Source: Chelatococcus reniformis (lineage in GTDB: Bacteria; Pseudomonadota; Alphaproteobacteria; Rhizobiales; Beijerinckiaceae). From it: a DNA stretch of 64,000 nucleotides. Each line of letters starts with the position of its first letter. Within the stretch, counting starts at the first letter, position 1. The notes under the pieces were generated by a model. That model had not been told where the DNA came from. It saw only the letters and a program-made list of their open reading frames with translations, and searched no databases. Positions 26,895 through 34,525 of this stretch are shown here, one piece after another. Location of the stretch: contig NZ_BMGG01000009.1 in NCBI RefSeq assembly GCF_014640075.1, positions 124,001 through 188,000 on the forward strand. Reading direction: 5' to 3'. A program made the position numbers and the translations under genes.

Positions 26895-29315
26895 TCAGCC
26901 CCGCGTCACGAAGCTGTCGAGCACCATCTTGCGGCCCGCCTTGTCGAAGTCGACCGTCAGCTTGTTGCCATCGACGGCGACGACGGCGCCCGGCCCGAAC
27001 TTCTGGTGGAACACCCGATCACCGTTGGAAAATGCCGAGCTGCCGGTCGACTTGGCGACGAGCTCGCCTTCGATGACCGTGCCACCGCGCCGGCGAGCCT
27101 GGCCGGCGCCGCGGTCGAAGCCGCCATGGCCGGGGCCGCCGCCGCCGGTTCCTCCACGGCCGAAGCCGCCGCCCGGGCTGCCGAAGCCGCGGGCCTGGGC
27201 GCGCTGCCAGCCGGGGGTGGCGTAGGACGATGGCGTCTGCCCCACCGTGTCGAAGCGGCTCGCGCCGTAGCCGCCGTAGGAATACGAGGCTGGAGCATCG
27301 ATGACCTCGACGGCGCTCTCCGGCAGTTCGTCGATGAAGCGGGACGGAACCGTGGCGTTCCACATGCCGTGAATGCGCCGGTTGCTGGCGAAGTAGATCC
27401 TGGCCCGGCGCCGCGCCCGCGTCAGGCCGACGTGGGCGAGGCGGCGCTCCTCCTCGAGGCCGGCGCGCCCGCTCTCGTCGAGCGCGCGCTGGTTGGGAAA
27501 CAGACCCTCTTCCCAGCCGGGCAGGAATACGGTCTCGAATTCGAGGCCCTTGGCGGCGTGCAGCGTCATCAGCGACACGCGCTCGTTGGTGTCGCCGTCG
27601 CCGATCTCCATGACCAGTGAGACGTGCTCCAGGAAGGCCTGCAAGTCGGGAAACTCCTCCAACGAGCGCACCAGCTCCTTGAGGTTCTCCAGGCGGCCGG
27701 CGGCCTCTGCGGAACGGTCCCGCTGCCACATGTCGGTGTAGCCGGATTCCTCCAGCACGATTTCGGCGAGCTCGCCCTGGCGCAGCGTGTCCATGAGCCC
27801 GGACCAGCGCCCGAACGCCGTCAGCAGCTCGCGCAGCGTGCCGCGCGGCTTGGGCTTCAGCTCCTCGGTCTCGACGAGGTAGCGCGCCGCTTCCATCAGC
27901 GGGATGCGCGCCGCCCGGGCGTGGGCGTGCAGCACCTGCACGGTGGCGTCGCCCAGCCCGCGCTTGGGCGTGTTGAGGATGCGCTCGAACGCGAGATCAT
28001 CGGCCGGCGAGGCGACGCAGCGCAGATAGGCGAGGGCGTCGCGGATCTCCATGCGCTCGTAGAATCGCGGCCCGCCGATCACCCGATAGGGCACCCCCAG
28101 CTGCACCAGCCGGTCTTCCAGTTCGCGCATCTGGGCAGAGATGCGCACCAGGATGGCCATTTCGGCGAGCGAATGGCCTTTGACGTGCAGCGCCTCGATC
28201 TCCTCGCCGACGAGGCGCGCCTCCTCCTCCGAATCCCACGCACCGGTGATCGTCACCGGCTCGCCGGCGACGTCCTCGGTCCTGAGCGTCTTGCCGAGCC
28301 GGCCCTGGTTGTGGGCGATGAGCGCGGAGGCGGCAGTGAGGATATGGCCGGTGGAGCGATAATTGCGCTCGAGCCGCACCACCCGGGCGCCCGGAAAATC
28401 GTGCTCGAAGCGCAGGATGTTGTCGACCTCCGCGCCGCGCCAGCCGTAGATCGACTGGTCGTCGTCGCCGACGCAGGCAAGGTTGCGCTGACCGGGCTCG
28501 CGCCCCTGGGCCAAAAGGCGCAGCCAGAGATACTGGGCGACGTTGGTGTCCTGATACTCGTCGACGAGCACGTAGCGGAACCGCCGCTGATAGAGCTCGA
28601 GCACGTCGGCGTTCTCGCGGAACAGTCGGATGGCCTCCACCAGGAGGTCGCCGAAATCGGCCGCATTGAGGGTCTTCAACCGCTCCTGGTAGAGCCTGTA
28701 GAGCTCGCCGCCGCGGCCGTTGGCAAAGGCCTGGGCCTCTCCCGGCAGCACCTGGTCCGGCCCGAGGGCGCGGTTCTTCCAGCTGTCGATAAGCCCGGCG
28801 AGCTGGCGGGCGGGCCAGCGCTTCTCGTCGATGTTCTCGGCCGCGATCACCTGCTTCATGAGGCGAATCTGGTCGTCGGTGTCGAGGATCGTGAAGTTCG
28901 ACTTGAGGCCGACGAGCTCCGCGTGGCGGCGCAGGATGCGGGTGCCGATGGAATGGAAGGTGCCGAGCCAGGGCATGCCTTCGGCCACCGCCCCGACGAG
29001 GTGGGCGACGCGTTCCTTCATTTCCCGCGCCGCCTTGTTGGTGAAGGTCACCGCCAGGATCTGCGAGGGTTGGGCGCGGCCGGTGGCGAGGATGTGGGCG
29101 ATGCGCGTGGTGAGGACGCGGGTCTTGCCGGTGCCGGCGCCGGCCAGCACCAGCACGGGGCCTTCGGTGGTTTCGACCGCGAGCCGCTGCTCCGCGTTGA
29201 GGCCGCCGAGGTAGCCGGGTTCGGGGCCGGCATGGGCCTTCGCCCGCGCGGCGATGCCACCGGGACGCGGGGTGTGGGCGAGGCCTGGGTCGGACCGGTG
29301 GTCGGGGCTCGGCAT
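26895..29315 (-). CDS. uvrD: ATP-dependent DNA helicase UvrD/PcrA (SF1)
   Basis: About 806 residues; a 3'-5' helicase that removes UvrC-nicked fragments in excision repair and works in mismatch repair. Walker A is LAGAGTGKT, followed by motif Ia VTFTNKAAREMKERV, motif II VLVDEYQDTN, motif III GDDDQSIYGWRGA, motif IV VRLERNYRST and the C-terminal motifs VSLMTLHAAKGLEFETVFLPG and HVGLTRAR. The last 60 residues (GDRVFHQKFGPGAVVAVDGNK) are a Tudor-like domain that contacts RNA polymerase in PcrA/UvrD; a glycine/serine linker precedes it. The ATG at 29315 gives the usual 20-residue lead to GGIAARA; an ATG at 29396 in frame remains possible. Confidence 0.95.
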   Translation of the reverse strand: MPSPDHRSDPGLAHTPRPGGIAARAKAHAGPEPGYLGGLNAEQRLAVETTEGPVLVLAGAGTGKTRVLTTRIAHILATGRAQPSQILAVTFTNKAAREMKERVAHLVGAVAEGMPWLGTFHSIGTRILRRHAELVGLKSNFTILDTDDQIRLMKQVIAAENIDEKRWPARQLAGLIDSWKNRALGPDQVLPGEAQAFANGRGGELYRLYQERLKTLNAADFGDLLVEAIRLFRENADVLELYQRRFRYVLVDEYQDTNVAQYLWLRLLAQGREPGQRNLACVGDDDQSIYGWRGAEVDNILRFEHDFPGARVVRLERNYRSTGHILTAASALIAHNQGRLGKTLRTEDVAGEPVTITGAWDSEEEARLVGEEIEALHVKGHSLAEMAILVRISAQMRELEDRLVQLGVPYRVIGGPRFYERMEIRDALAYLRCVASPADDLAFERILNTPKRGLGDATVQVLHAHARAARIPLMEAARYLVETEELKPKPRGTLRELLTAFGRWSGLMDTLRQGELAEIVLEESGYTDMWQRDRSAEAAGRLENLKELVRSLEEFPDLQAFLEHVSLVMEIGDGDTNERVSLMTLHAAKGLEFETVFLPGWEEGLFPNQRALDESGRAGLEEERRLAHVGLTRARRRARIYFASNRRIHGMWNATVPSRFIDELPESAVEVIDAPASYSYGGYGASRFDTVGQTPSSYATPGWQRAQARGFGSPGGGFGRGGTGGGGPGHGGFDRGAGQARRRGGTVIEGELVAKSTGSSAFSNGDRVFHQKFGPGAVVAVDGNKLTVDFDKAGRKMVLDSFVTRG

Positions 29316-29522
29316 CGGTTCACTTTGCGAGCGCGATGAGGGCAATTGGCCGGCCGCCGCGCCCACGGGCGCGGCTCGAGCACTTGAACGATTCATACAT
29401 CCGACCTTGGACCGGAACGGGAACGGATGTCGAGCCCGCAGCTGTCGTCAACGCGGGCCGGTGGCGAGCGGCATCCAGAATACCCATATGGAGATCGAGA
29501 TTACCGTCGAGGAGTGCACCCC

Positions 29523-29798
29523 ATGTCCGTTGTGTCGTACTGCCGGATTGTCGCGGTGGTCGCAGGCCTCGGATTCGCTGCCGCCGCTCACGCCCAGGTG
29601 GTGGACGAGACGCCCAGCGCCCAGCGGCCCGCGAACACTGTCCGCGGCCTCAATCAGCGCATGAACGAGGACATGCAGATCCGGCAGCAAAACCAGCAGC
29701 AGCAGTTCCAGTTCAATCAACAGCAGCAGCAGCTTCAGCAGCTGCAGAACCGGAATCTGCCGACGGTGCCGCGGACCTGCGTGGGCGCGACCTGTTGA
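29523..29798 (+). CDS. Small exported glutamine-rich protein (91 aa)
   Basis: 91 residues: signal peptide MSVVSYCRIVAVVAGLGFAA..AHAQ (about 1-24), then a polar mature part whose centre is a glutamine-rich stretch (QQNQQQQFQFNQQQQQLQQLQ) and a tail TCVGATC with two cysteines that may pair. No family recognised. GAGGAG about ten bases before ATG 29523 decides the start; the frame is open 32 codons further up. It is divergent from uvrD. The Gln-rich region may form a coiled coil or bind other envelope proteins; this is a guess. Confidence 0.7.
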   Translation: MSVVSYCRIVAVVAGLGFAAAAHAQVVDETPSAQRPANTVRGLNQRMNEDMQIRQQNQQQQFQFNQQQQQLQQLQNRNLPTVPRTCVGATC

Positions 29799-29829
29799 GC
29801 TGGCGGCCAGCGAGACAGCCCAAGACCGC

Positions 29830-29865
29830 AGCGCCTTTGCAGTAAGAAGCGCCTTTGCAGTAAGA
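29830..29865. repeat. Perfect 18-bp tandem duplication
   Basis: AGCGCCTTTGCAGTAAGA occurs twice with no gap (29830-29847 and 29848-29865), 32 bp after the small Gln-rich gene and 68 bp before the quinone-oxidoreductase-like gene. Confidence 0.95.
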
Positions 29866-29932
29866 CCTGCGGCCGCGCTATCAGGGCTCGACGCGCTTTC
29901 CCGCGAGGGGATGGCGCGCCGCGGAGGGACCG

Positions 29933-30907
29933 ATGCGGGCCATTCACTGCACTGCCTATGGAGATCCCAAGGATCTGATCGTCGCCGAGATTGCGGAGCC
30001 GTCGCCCGAACCGGGCGATGCGGTCGTCGCGGTGGAAGCGGTCGGACTCGGCTTTGTCGACGGCCTGCACGTGCGGGGCGGCTATCAGGTCAAGAGGCCT
30101 CTGCCCTTCGTGCCGGGCAGTGAAATCGCCGGGCGCATCGTAGCGGTGGGGCCAGCGGTCCGGCCCGACCTCGTCGGGCAACGGGTCATGGCTCTGGCCG
30201 AACGCGGCGGACTGGCGGAACGGGCATTGGTTACAGCCGAGCAGTGCATTCCGTTGCCTGACGGCATCTCCGCGGTGGCGGCCGCCTCCAGCGTCGTCAA
30301 CTACTCGACGGGAATCTACGGGCTTGAGACATGCGGCCGTGTGCAGCCCGGTGAGACGGTACTCGTCCTCGGCGCCTCCGGCGGCGTCGGCATGGCGGCA
30401 ATCGATATCGCCAAGGGGATGGGCGCGACGGTCGTCGCGGCCGCCTCGTCGGCGGACAAGCTCGCGGCCTGCCGTGCCCGCGGCGCGGATCTGCTGGTGG
30501 ATTACAGCGGGCCCGAGTGGCGCAGGGCTCTGGAGCAGGTGCTCGCCGGCCGCCGGCTCGACGTCGTCTACGATCCGGTTGGCGATCGCTGGTCGGAAAC
30601 CGCCTTCCGCTGTCTGGCGCCGGGAGGGCGTCACCTCGTCGTCGGCTTCGCCGGCGGCGACATTCCCCGCATTCCGCTCAACCTGCCGCTGCTGAAGCGC
30701 GCGTCGATCGTCGGCGTCGATTGGGGCGGCCACGTCCGGGCCGACAAGGGGGCCGCGCGCCCGCTGTTCGAACGCCTGCTCGAGCTTGCAGGCCAGGGCC
30801 TGATCAGTCCCGAGCCCAGCGCCACCTATCCGCTGGAGGAGGCGCCTTCGGTGATCGAGCGGCTGCTCGGCCGAGCCAATATCGGCAAGCCCGTCATCGT
30901 CATGTGA
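29933..30907 (+). CDS. NADPH:quinone oxidoreductase-like MDR protein
   Basis: 324-residue medium-chain dehydrogenase/reductase of the zinc-free QOR type. The N-terminal GroES-like domain contains FVDGLHVRGGYQVKRPLPFVPGSEIAGRIVAVG, and the Rossmann domain the nucleotide motif VLVLGASGGVGMAAIDIAKGMGATVVAAASSADK. The zinc-binding cysteines of alcohol dehydrogenases are absent, as expected for QOR. The NADPH preference of this class is family knowledge. GGAGGGACCG precedes the ATG at 29933. It stands alone; a palindromic repeat follows the stop. Confidence 0.92.
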   Translation: MRAIHCTAYGDPKDLIVAEIAEPSPEPGDAVVAVEAVGLGFVDGLHVRGGYQVKRPLPFVPGSEIAGRIVAVGPAVRPDLVGQRVMALAERGGLAERALVTAEQCIPLPDGISAVAAASSVVNYSTGIYGLETCGRVQPGETVLVLGASGGVGMAAIDIAKGMGATVVAAASSADKLAACRARGADLLVDYSGPEWRRALEQVLAGRRLDVVYDPVGDRWSETAFRCLAPGGRHLVVGFAGGDIPRIPLNLPLLKRASIVGVDWGGHVRADKGAARPLFERLLELAGQGLISPEPSATYPLEEAPSVIERLLGRANIGKPVIVM

Positions 30908-30934
30908 TCGGGTCGGGCGCCTTGGCGGAGCTCA

Positions 30935-30980
30935 ATCATTTTCGCCGTTGGATGATCAGCATCCAACGGTGGAAAATGAT
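30935..30980. repeat. Intergenic palindrome after the QOR-like gene
   Basis: Arms ATCATTTTCGCCGTTGGATG and CATCCAACGGTGGAAAATGAT with one unpaired base, 5-nt loop. It begins 28 bp after the stop, so it may also terminate the message. Its loop-proximal arm differs from the GATCAG and GGGTGG classes but the plan is the same. Confidence 0.7.
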
Positions 30981-31035
30981 ACAATCCCTTTGAATTTCAA
31001 TCGCTTATCCTACGACTGGCTGGCTGGGACGCGGT

Positions 31036-32589
31036 TCATTCGTTGACGGCGTGGCGTCTGTCCTCCGTCCAACCGTAAACGAACACCGGGTCGTCCAGAT
31101 CGATTGCGGGCAACTCGTCCTTTTCGGCCCAGTAGTTCTGGGTGTGCCGCCATTCCGGCGCCTCGCCGCGTTGCGGCAGCAGGTGCATGCCGCGCATGAG
31201 GTAGCCCGGATTGAAGTCTTCCGCGTCCATCCACAGCGAGAGCGGCATGCCGCGATCCTCCGGCCGCAGCGCCACCTCCACCTTATCAGCGCCCTTGACC
31301 TCCATGTGGTTGAGCAGGCGGCAGACGAAGTCGGCGATAAGGTCGACCCGAAGCGTCCAGCTGGCGCGGAAATAGCCGAAGACCCACGCGAGATTGGGAA
31401 CCCCGGTGAACATCATCCCCCGATAGGTCACGGTGTCGGAGAAGGTGAGCGGCTTGCCGTCGATGACGAACGCGATGTCGCCGAGCACGTTGAGGTTGAA
31501 GCCGGTCGCGGTGATCACGACGTCCGCGTCGATGGTGGCACCGGATTTGAGCTCGATGCCGGTCTTGGTGAAGCGCTCGATCTCGTCAGTCACCACGGAG
31601 GCCCTGCCCGAGGCGATCCCCTGGAACAGGTCGCCATTTGGCACGAAGCCGATGCGTTGCCGCCACGGCCGATAGCGCGGCGTGAAGTGAGTCCCGATAT
31701 CGTAGTCCGGGCCGAGATGGACACGCACGCCGGCCAGCAGCTCCTGCTTCACCACGTCCGGCTCATCGAAGCAGCGGCGCGTGAAAGCCCCCTGATCGTA
31801 GAGGATCTTGCGCCGCACGATCTCGTGGATCCACTCCTCCTTGACCTCGAGCGTCCGCAGCGTGTCCGCCAGGTCGTTCTGGTTGCGCGCGGAGATGTAG
31901 TAGGTGGGCGAGCGCTGCAGCAGCGTCACGTGCGCGCAATCGGCGGCGATGGAAGGGACGAGGGTGGCGGCCGTCGCCCCCGATCCGACGACCACCACGC
32001 GCTTGCCGGAGAGGTCGAGATCGTCCGGCCAGGTCTGGGGATGGACGATCCGGCCGCCGAACCTGTCCTGGCCGTCCCAGTCGGGCGTGTAGCCTTCAGT
32101 GTGCCGATAGTAGCCCTGGCACATCCACAGGAAGCCAGCCGCGATCTGCACGGTCTCGCCGGTGTCGGTGCGGACCGCTTCGACCGTCCATAGGTTGTCG
32201 TCGCTCGACCAGGCCGCCGAGACGATACGGTGGCCGTAGCGGATGCGGCCGGCGAGATCGTTTTCGTCGATGACCTCGCTCAGATAGGCGCGGATTTCCG
32301 CGGCCGTCGCGATCGGATTGCCGATCCACGGCTTGAATCTGTAGCCGAAGGTGTAGAGGTCGCTGTCCGAGCGGGCGCCGGGATAGCGATGCGTGTGCCA
32401 GGTGCCGCCGAAGCTCTCTTGCGCCTCCAGAACGACGAAGCTCATGCCCGGGCATTGCCGGGTAAGATGATAGGCGCTGCCGATCCCGGATATGCCGGCG
32501 CCGACGATCAAGACGTCGACGTATTCGGCGGCCTGCGGCCGCCTGCCGCTGCGCGCCGTCGTGCTGAGCGTTGCCATCCCTGACATCAT
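31036..32589 (-). CDS. Flavin-containing monooxygenase, Baeyer-Villiger type
   Basis: 517-residue FAD- and NADPH-dependent monooxygenase. FAD site VDVLIVGAGISGIGSAYHL, NADPH site GKRVVVVGSGATAATLVPSI, and between them GGTWHTHRYPGARSDSDLYTFGY, the segment typical of group B monooxygenases and BVMOs; ATGFN occurs near 360. It would insert oxygen into ketones or oxidise heteroatoms; relatives include EthA-type enzymes. The substrate is unknown. ATG at 32589 follows AAGGA. It is divergent from the D-lactate dehydrogenase-like gene across an A+T-rich 273-bp spacer and has no regulator next to it. Confidence 0.92.
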   Translation of the reverse strand: MMSGMATLSTTARSGRRPQAAEYVDVLIVGAGISGIGSAYHLTRQCPGMSFVVLEAQESFGGTWHTHRYPGARSDSDLYTFGYRFKPWIGNPIATAAEIRAYLSEVIDENDLAGRIRYGHRIVSAAWSSDDNLWTVEAVRTDTGETVQIAAGFLWMCQGYYRHTEGYTPDWDGQDRFGGRIVHPQTWPDDLDLSGKRVVVVGSGATAATLVPSIAADCAHVTLLQRSPTYYISARNQNDLADTLRTLEVKEEWIHEIVRRKILYDQGAFTRRCFDEPDVVKQELLAGVRVHLGPDYDIGTHFTPRYRPWRQRIGFVPNGDLFQGIASGRASVVTDEIERFTKTGIELKSGATIDADVVITATGFNLNVLGDIAFVIDGKPLTFSDTVTYRGMMFTGVPNLAWVFGYFRASWTLRVDLIADFVCRLLNHMEVKGADKVEVALRPEDRGMPLSLWMDAEDFNPGYLMRGMHLLPQRGEAPEWRHTQNYWAEKDELPAIDLDDPVFVYGWTEDRRHAVNE

Positions 32590-32862
32590 GCGATCCTTCT
32601 TGCCTTATGGGCGCAGCTTAGAGCCAATTCCCGCGCTGCGGGAAGCCCTCCAGGTGCACACGGGTCCAGCACGCTTCAAATGCTTGGACGGGACTCGCCA
32701 AGGCTCGTAAAATATATTCAAATTCAAGGCCTTGGAGTATTTATGAGCAATTTGATGATTTCATCCAAATGCGAAATGCTCTGGCCGCAGCGAAGCCTTT
32801 TGGGTTGCCGACGAACCGGATAAGGTTGTGAAAAGGCCGAGACCGCGCGGAAGGAAGCCCCG

Positions 32863-34296
32863 ATGACCCCCGTTGCCGCCGTTGCTGCCCCGTCGCCCGG
32901 CTCCGCCTCCCGGCAGGAGTCGGTGGCGGCCGTCATCGCCGCGCTCTCGGCCCGCTTCGGAGAGCGTCTGTCGACCAATGCATCGCTCCGAGAGCAGCAC
33001 GGCAACACCCTGACCTGGCAGGCCAACGAGCCGCCGGATGCCGTCGTCTTCCCGGAGACCACGGCGGAGGTCGTCGAGGTCGTGAAGCTGTGCGCGGCGC
33101 ACGGGGTGCCGATGATCCCGTTCGGCACCGGCACCTCGCTCGAGGGCCACGTCAACGCGCCGTTCGGCGGCGTTTCGATCGACACCGGCCGGATGAAGGC
33201 GATTCTTGCCGTCCACGCCGAGGACCTCGACTGCGTGATCGAGCCTGGGGTGACCCGCAAGGAGCTCAACGAGCACCTGCGCGCCAGCGGCCTGTTCTTC
33301 CCCATCGATCCTGGCGCCGATGCCTCGCTCGGCGGCATGGCGGCGACGCGCGCCTCCGGCACCAACGCGGTTCGCTACGGCACCATGCGCGAGAACGTGC
33401 TGGCCCTGGAGGTGGTGCTCGCCGACGGCTCGGTGGTCAAGACCGGCACGCGCGCCAAGAAGAGCGCCGCCGGCTACGACCTGACCCGGTTGTTCGTCGG
33501 CTCGGAGGGGACGCTCGGCATCATCACGCAGGTGGCTCTGCGCCTGCACGGCATTCCGGAGGCGATCTCGGCGGGCACCTGCCCGTTCCCGAGCATCAAG
33601 GCGGCGTGCGACGCCACCATCCTGACCATCCAGACAGGCATCCCGGTCGCGCGCATCGAGCTCCTCGACACCGCCTCGGTGATCTCGGTCAACGCCTATT
33701 CGAAACTGACCCTGCCGGAGATGCCGTTGCTGCTGGTCGAGTTCCACGGCACCGAAGCGTCGGTGAAGGAGCAGGCCGAGCGCTTCGGCGAGATCGCGGA
33801 GCAACTGGGCGGCGGCCCGTTCACCTGGGCGACCCAGGCCGAGGAGCGAACCCGCCTATGGCAGGCGCGCCACGACGCCTACTGGGCCGGCCGGGCAGCC
33901 AATCCGGGCAAGATCACCTTTGCGACCGACGTGTGCGTGCCGATCTCGCACCTCGCGGAGTGCGTCGAGGAAACACTGCGGGACCTCGACGCCTGCGGCA
34001 TCGCTTCGGGCGTCGCAGGCCACGTGGGTGACGGCAATTTCCACGTCTCGCCCTTCTTCGATCCGGACGATCACGCGCAGCGCAAGGTCATCGAGGGCTT
34101 CCTCGACCGGCTGGTGAAGCGCGCTCTCGCCCTGGACGGCACCTGCACGGGCGAGCACGGTGTCGGCGAGGGCAAGATGAAATATCTTGTGGCCGAACAC
34201 GGCGAGCCGGCGCTCGAGGTGATGCGACAATTGAAGCGGGCCATCGATCCCCACAATCTGATGAACCCCGGCAAGATCGTCGCGTTTTCGGGCTAG
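32863..34296 (+). CDS. FAD-linked oxidase, D-lactate dehydrogenase (cytochrome) / GlcD-like
   Basis: 477 residues of the VAO/PCMH flavoprotein superfamily. The FAD-binding part has PFGTGTSLEGHVNAPFGGVSIDTGRM, LFFPIDPGADASLGGMAATRASGTNAVRYG and FVGSEGTLGIITQVALRL; the C-terminal oxidase domain has GVAGHVGDGNFHVSPFFD and GTCTGEHGVGEGKMKYL, which hold the active-site histidines. The overall form fits mitochondrial-type D-lactate dehydrogenase (DLD), which passes electrons to cytochrome c; glycolate oxidase GlcD is the near alternative. It is the only gene of its direction here, so context does not decide between them. Confidence 0.93.
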   Translation: MTPVAAVAAPSPGSASRQESVAAVIAALSARFGERLSTNASLREQHGNTLTWQANEPPDAVVFPETTAEVVEVVKLCAAHGVPMIPFGTGTSLEGHVNAPFGGVSIDTGRMKAILAVHAEDLDCVIEPGVTRKELNEHLRASGLFFPIDPGADASLGGMAATRASGTNAVRYGTMRENVLALEVVLADGSVVKTGTRAKKSAAGYDLTRLFVGSEGTLGIITQVALRLHGIPEAISAGTCPFPSIKAACDATILTIQTGIPVARIELLDTASVISVNAYSKLTLPEMPLLLVEFHGTEASVKEQAERFGEIAEQLGGGPFTWATQAEERTRLWQARHDAYWAGRAANPGKITFATDVCVPISHLAECVEETLRDLDACGIASGVAGHVGDGNFHVSPFFDPDDHAQRKVIEGFLDRLVKRALALDGTCTGEHGVGEGKMKYLVAEHGEPALEVMRQLKRAIDPHNLMNPGKIVAFSG

Positions 34297-34329
34297 ACTG
34301 CCGACGCCCCGGATTCAAAGGATTGGAGC

Positions 34330-34495
34330 ATACCCCGCAAGCGGATGATGCTCATCCAATTGCAGAATGCTCTAGCAGCCGGGCCAGAGCGTTTCCCGAT
34401 CAGATGGAACCAGCTGATCGGGAAATGCTCCAGGATATTGAAATCTGGAGCGCTTCCTCCCCTGGGTGGATCCACTCGAATGGGAGGAAGCGCTC
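34330..34495. repeat. Cluster of three intergenic palindromes
   Basis: Three hairpins in a row between the D-lactate dehydrogenase-like and asmA-like genes: a degenerate one around 34330-34375 (inner arms GGATGA/TCATCC), one at 34387-34430 (outer GAGCGTTT/AAATGCTC, inner CCGATCAG/CTGATCGG, loop near GGAACC) and one at 34448-34495 (outer arms GAGCGCTTCCTCCC and GGGAGGAAGCGCTC). The last two repeat the order and linker of the copy at 9033-9138, though the second hairpin's arms have a different sequence that still pairs. Confidence 0.9.
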
Positions 34496-34525
34496 CAGGC
34501 GGTTACCGAAGGTGCGTCACCGGCC

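Noticed and set aside
34466..34525. ATG at 34466 as the start of the AsmA protein
   Set aside because: It lies inside a palindromic repeat and adds 20 residues that do not fit the family N-terminus; TTG at 34526 does.
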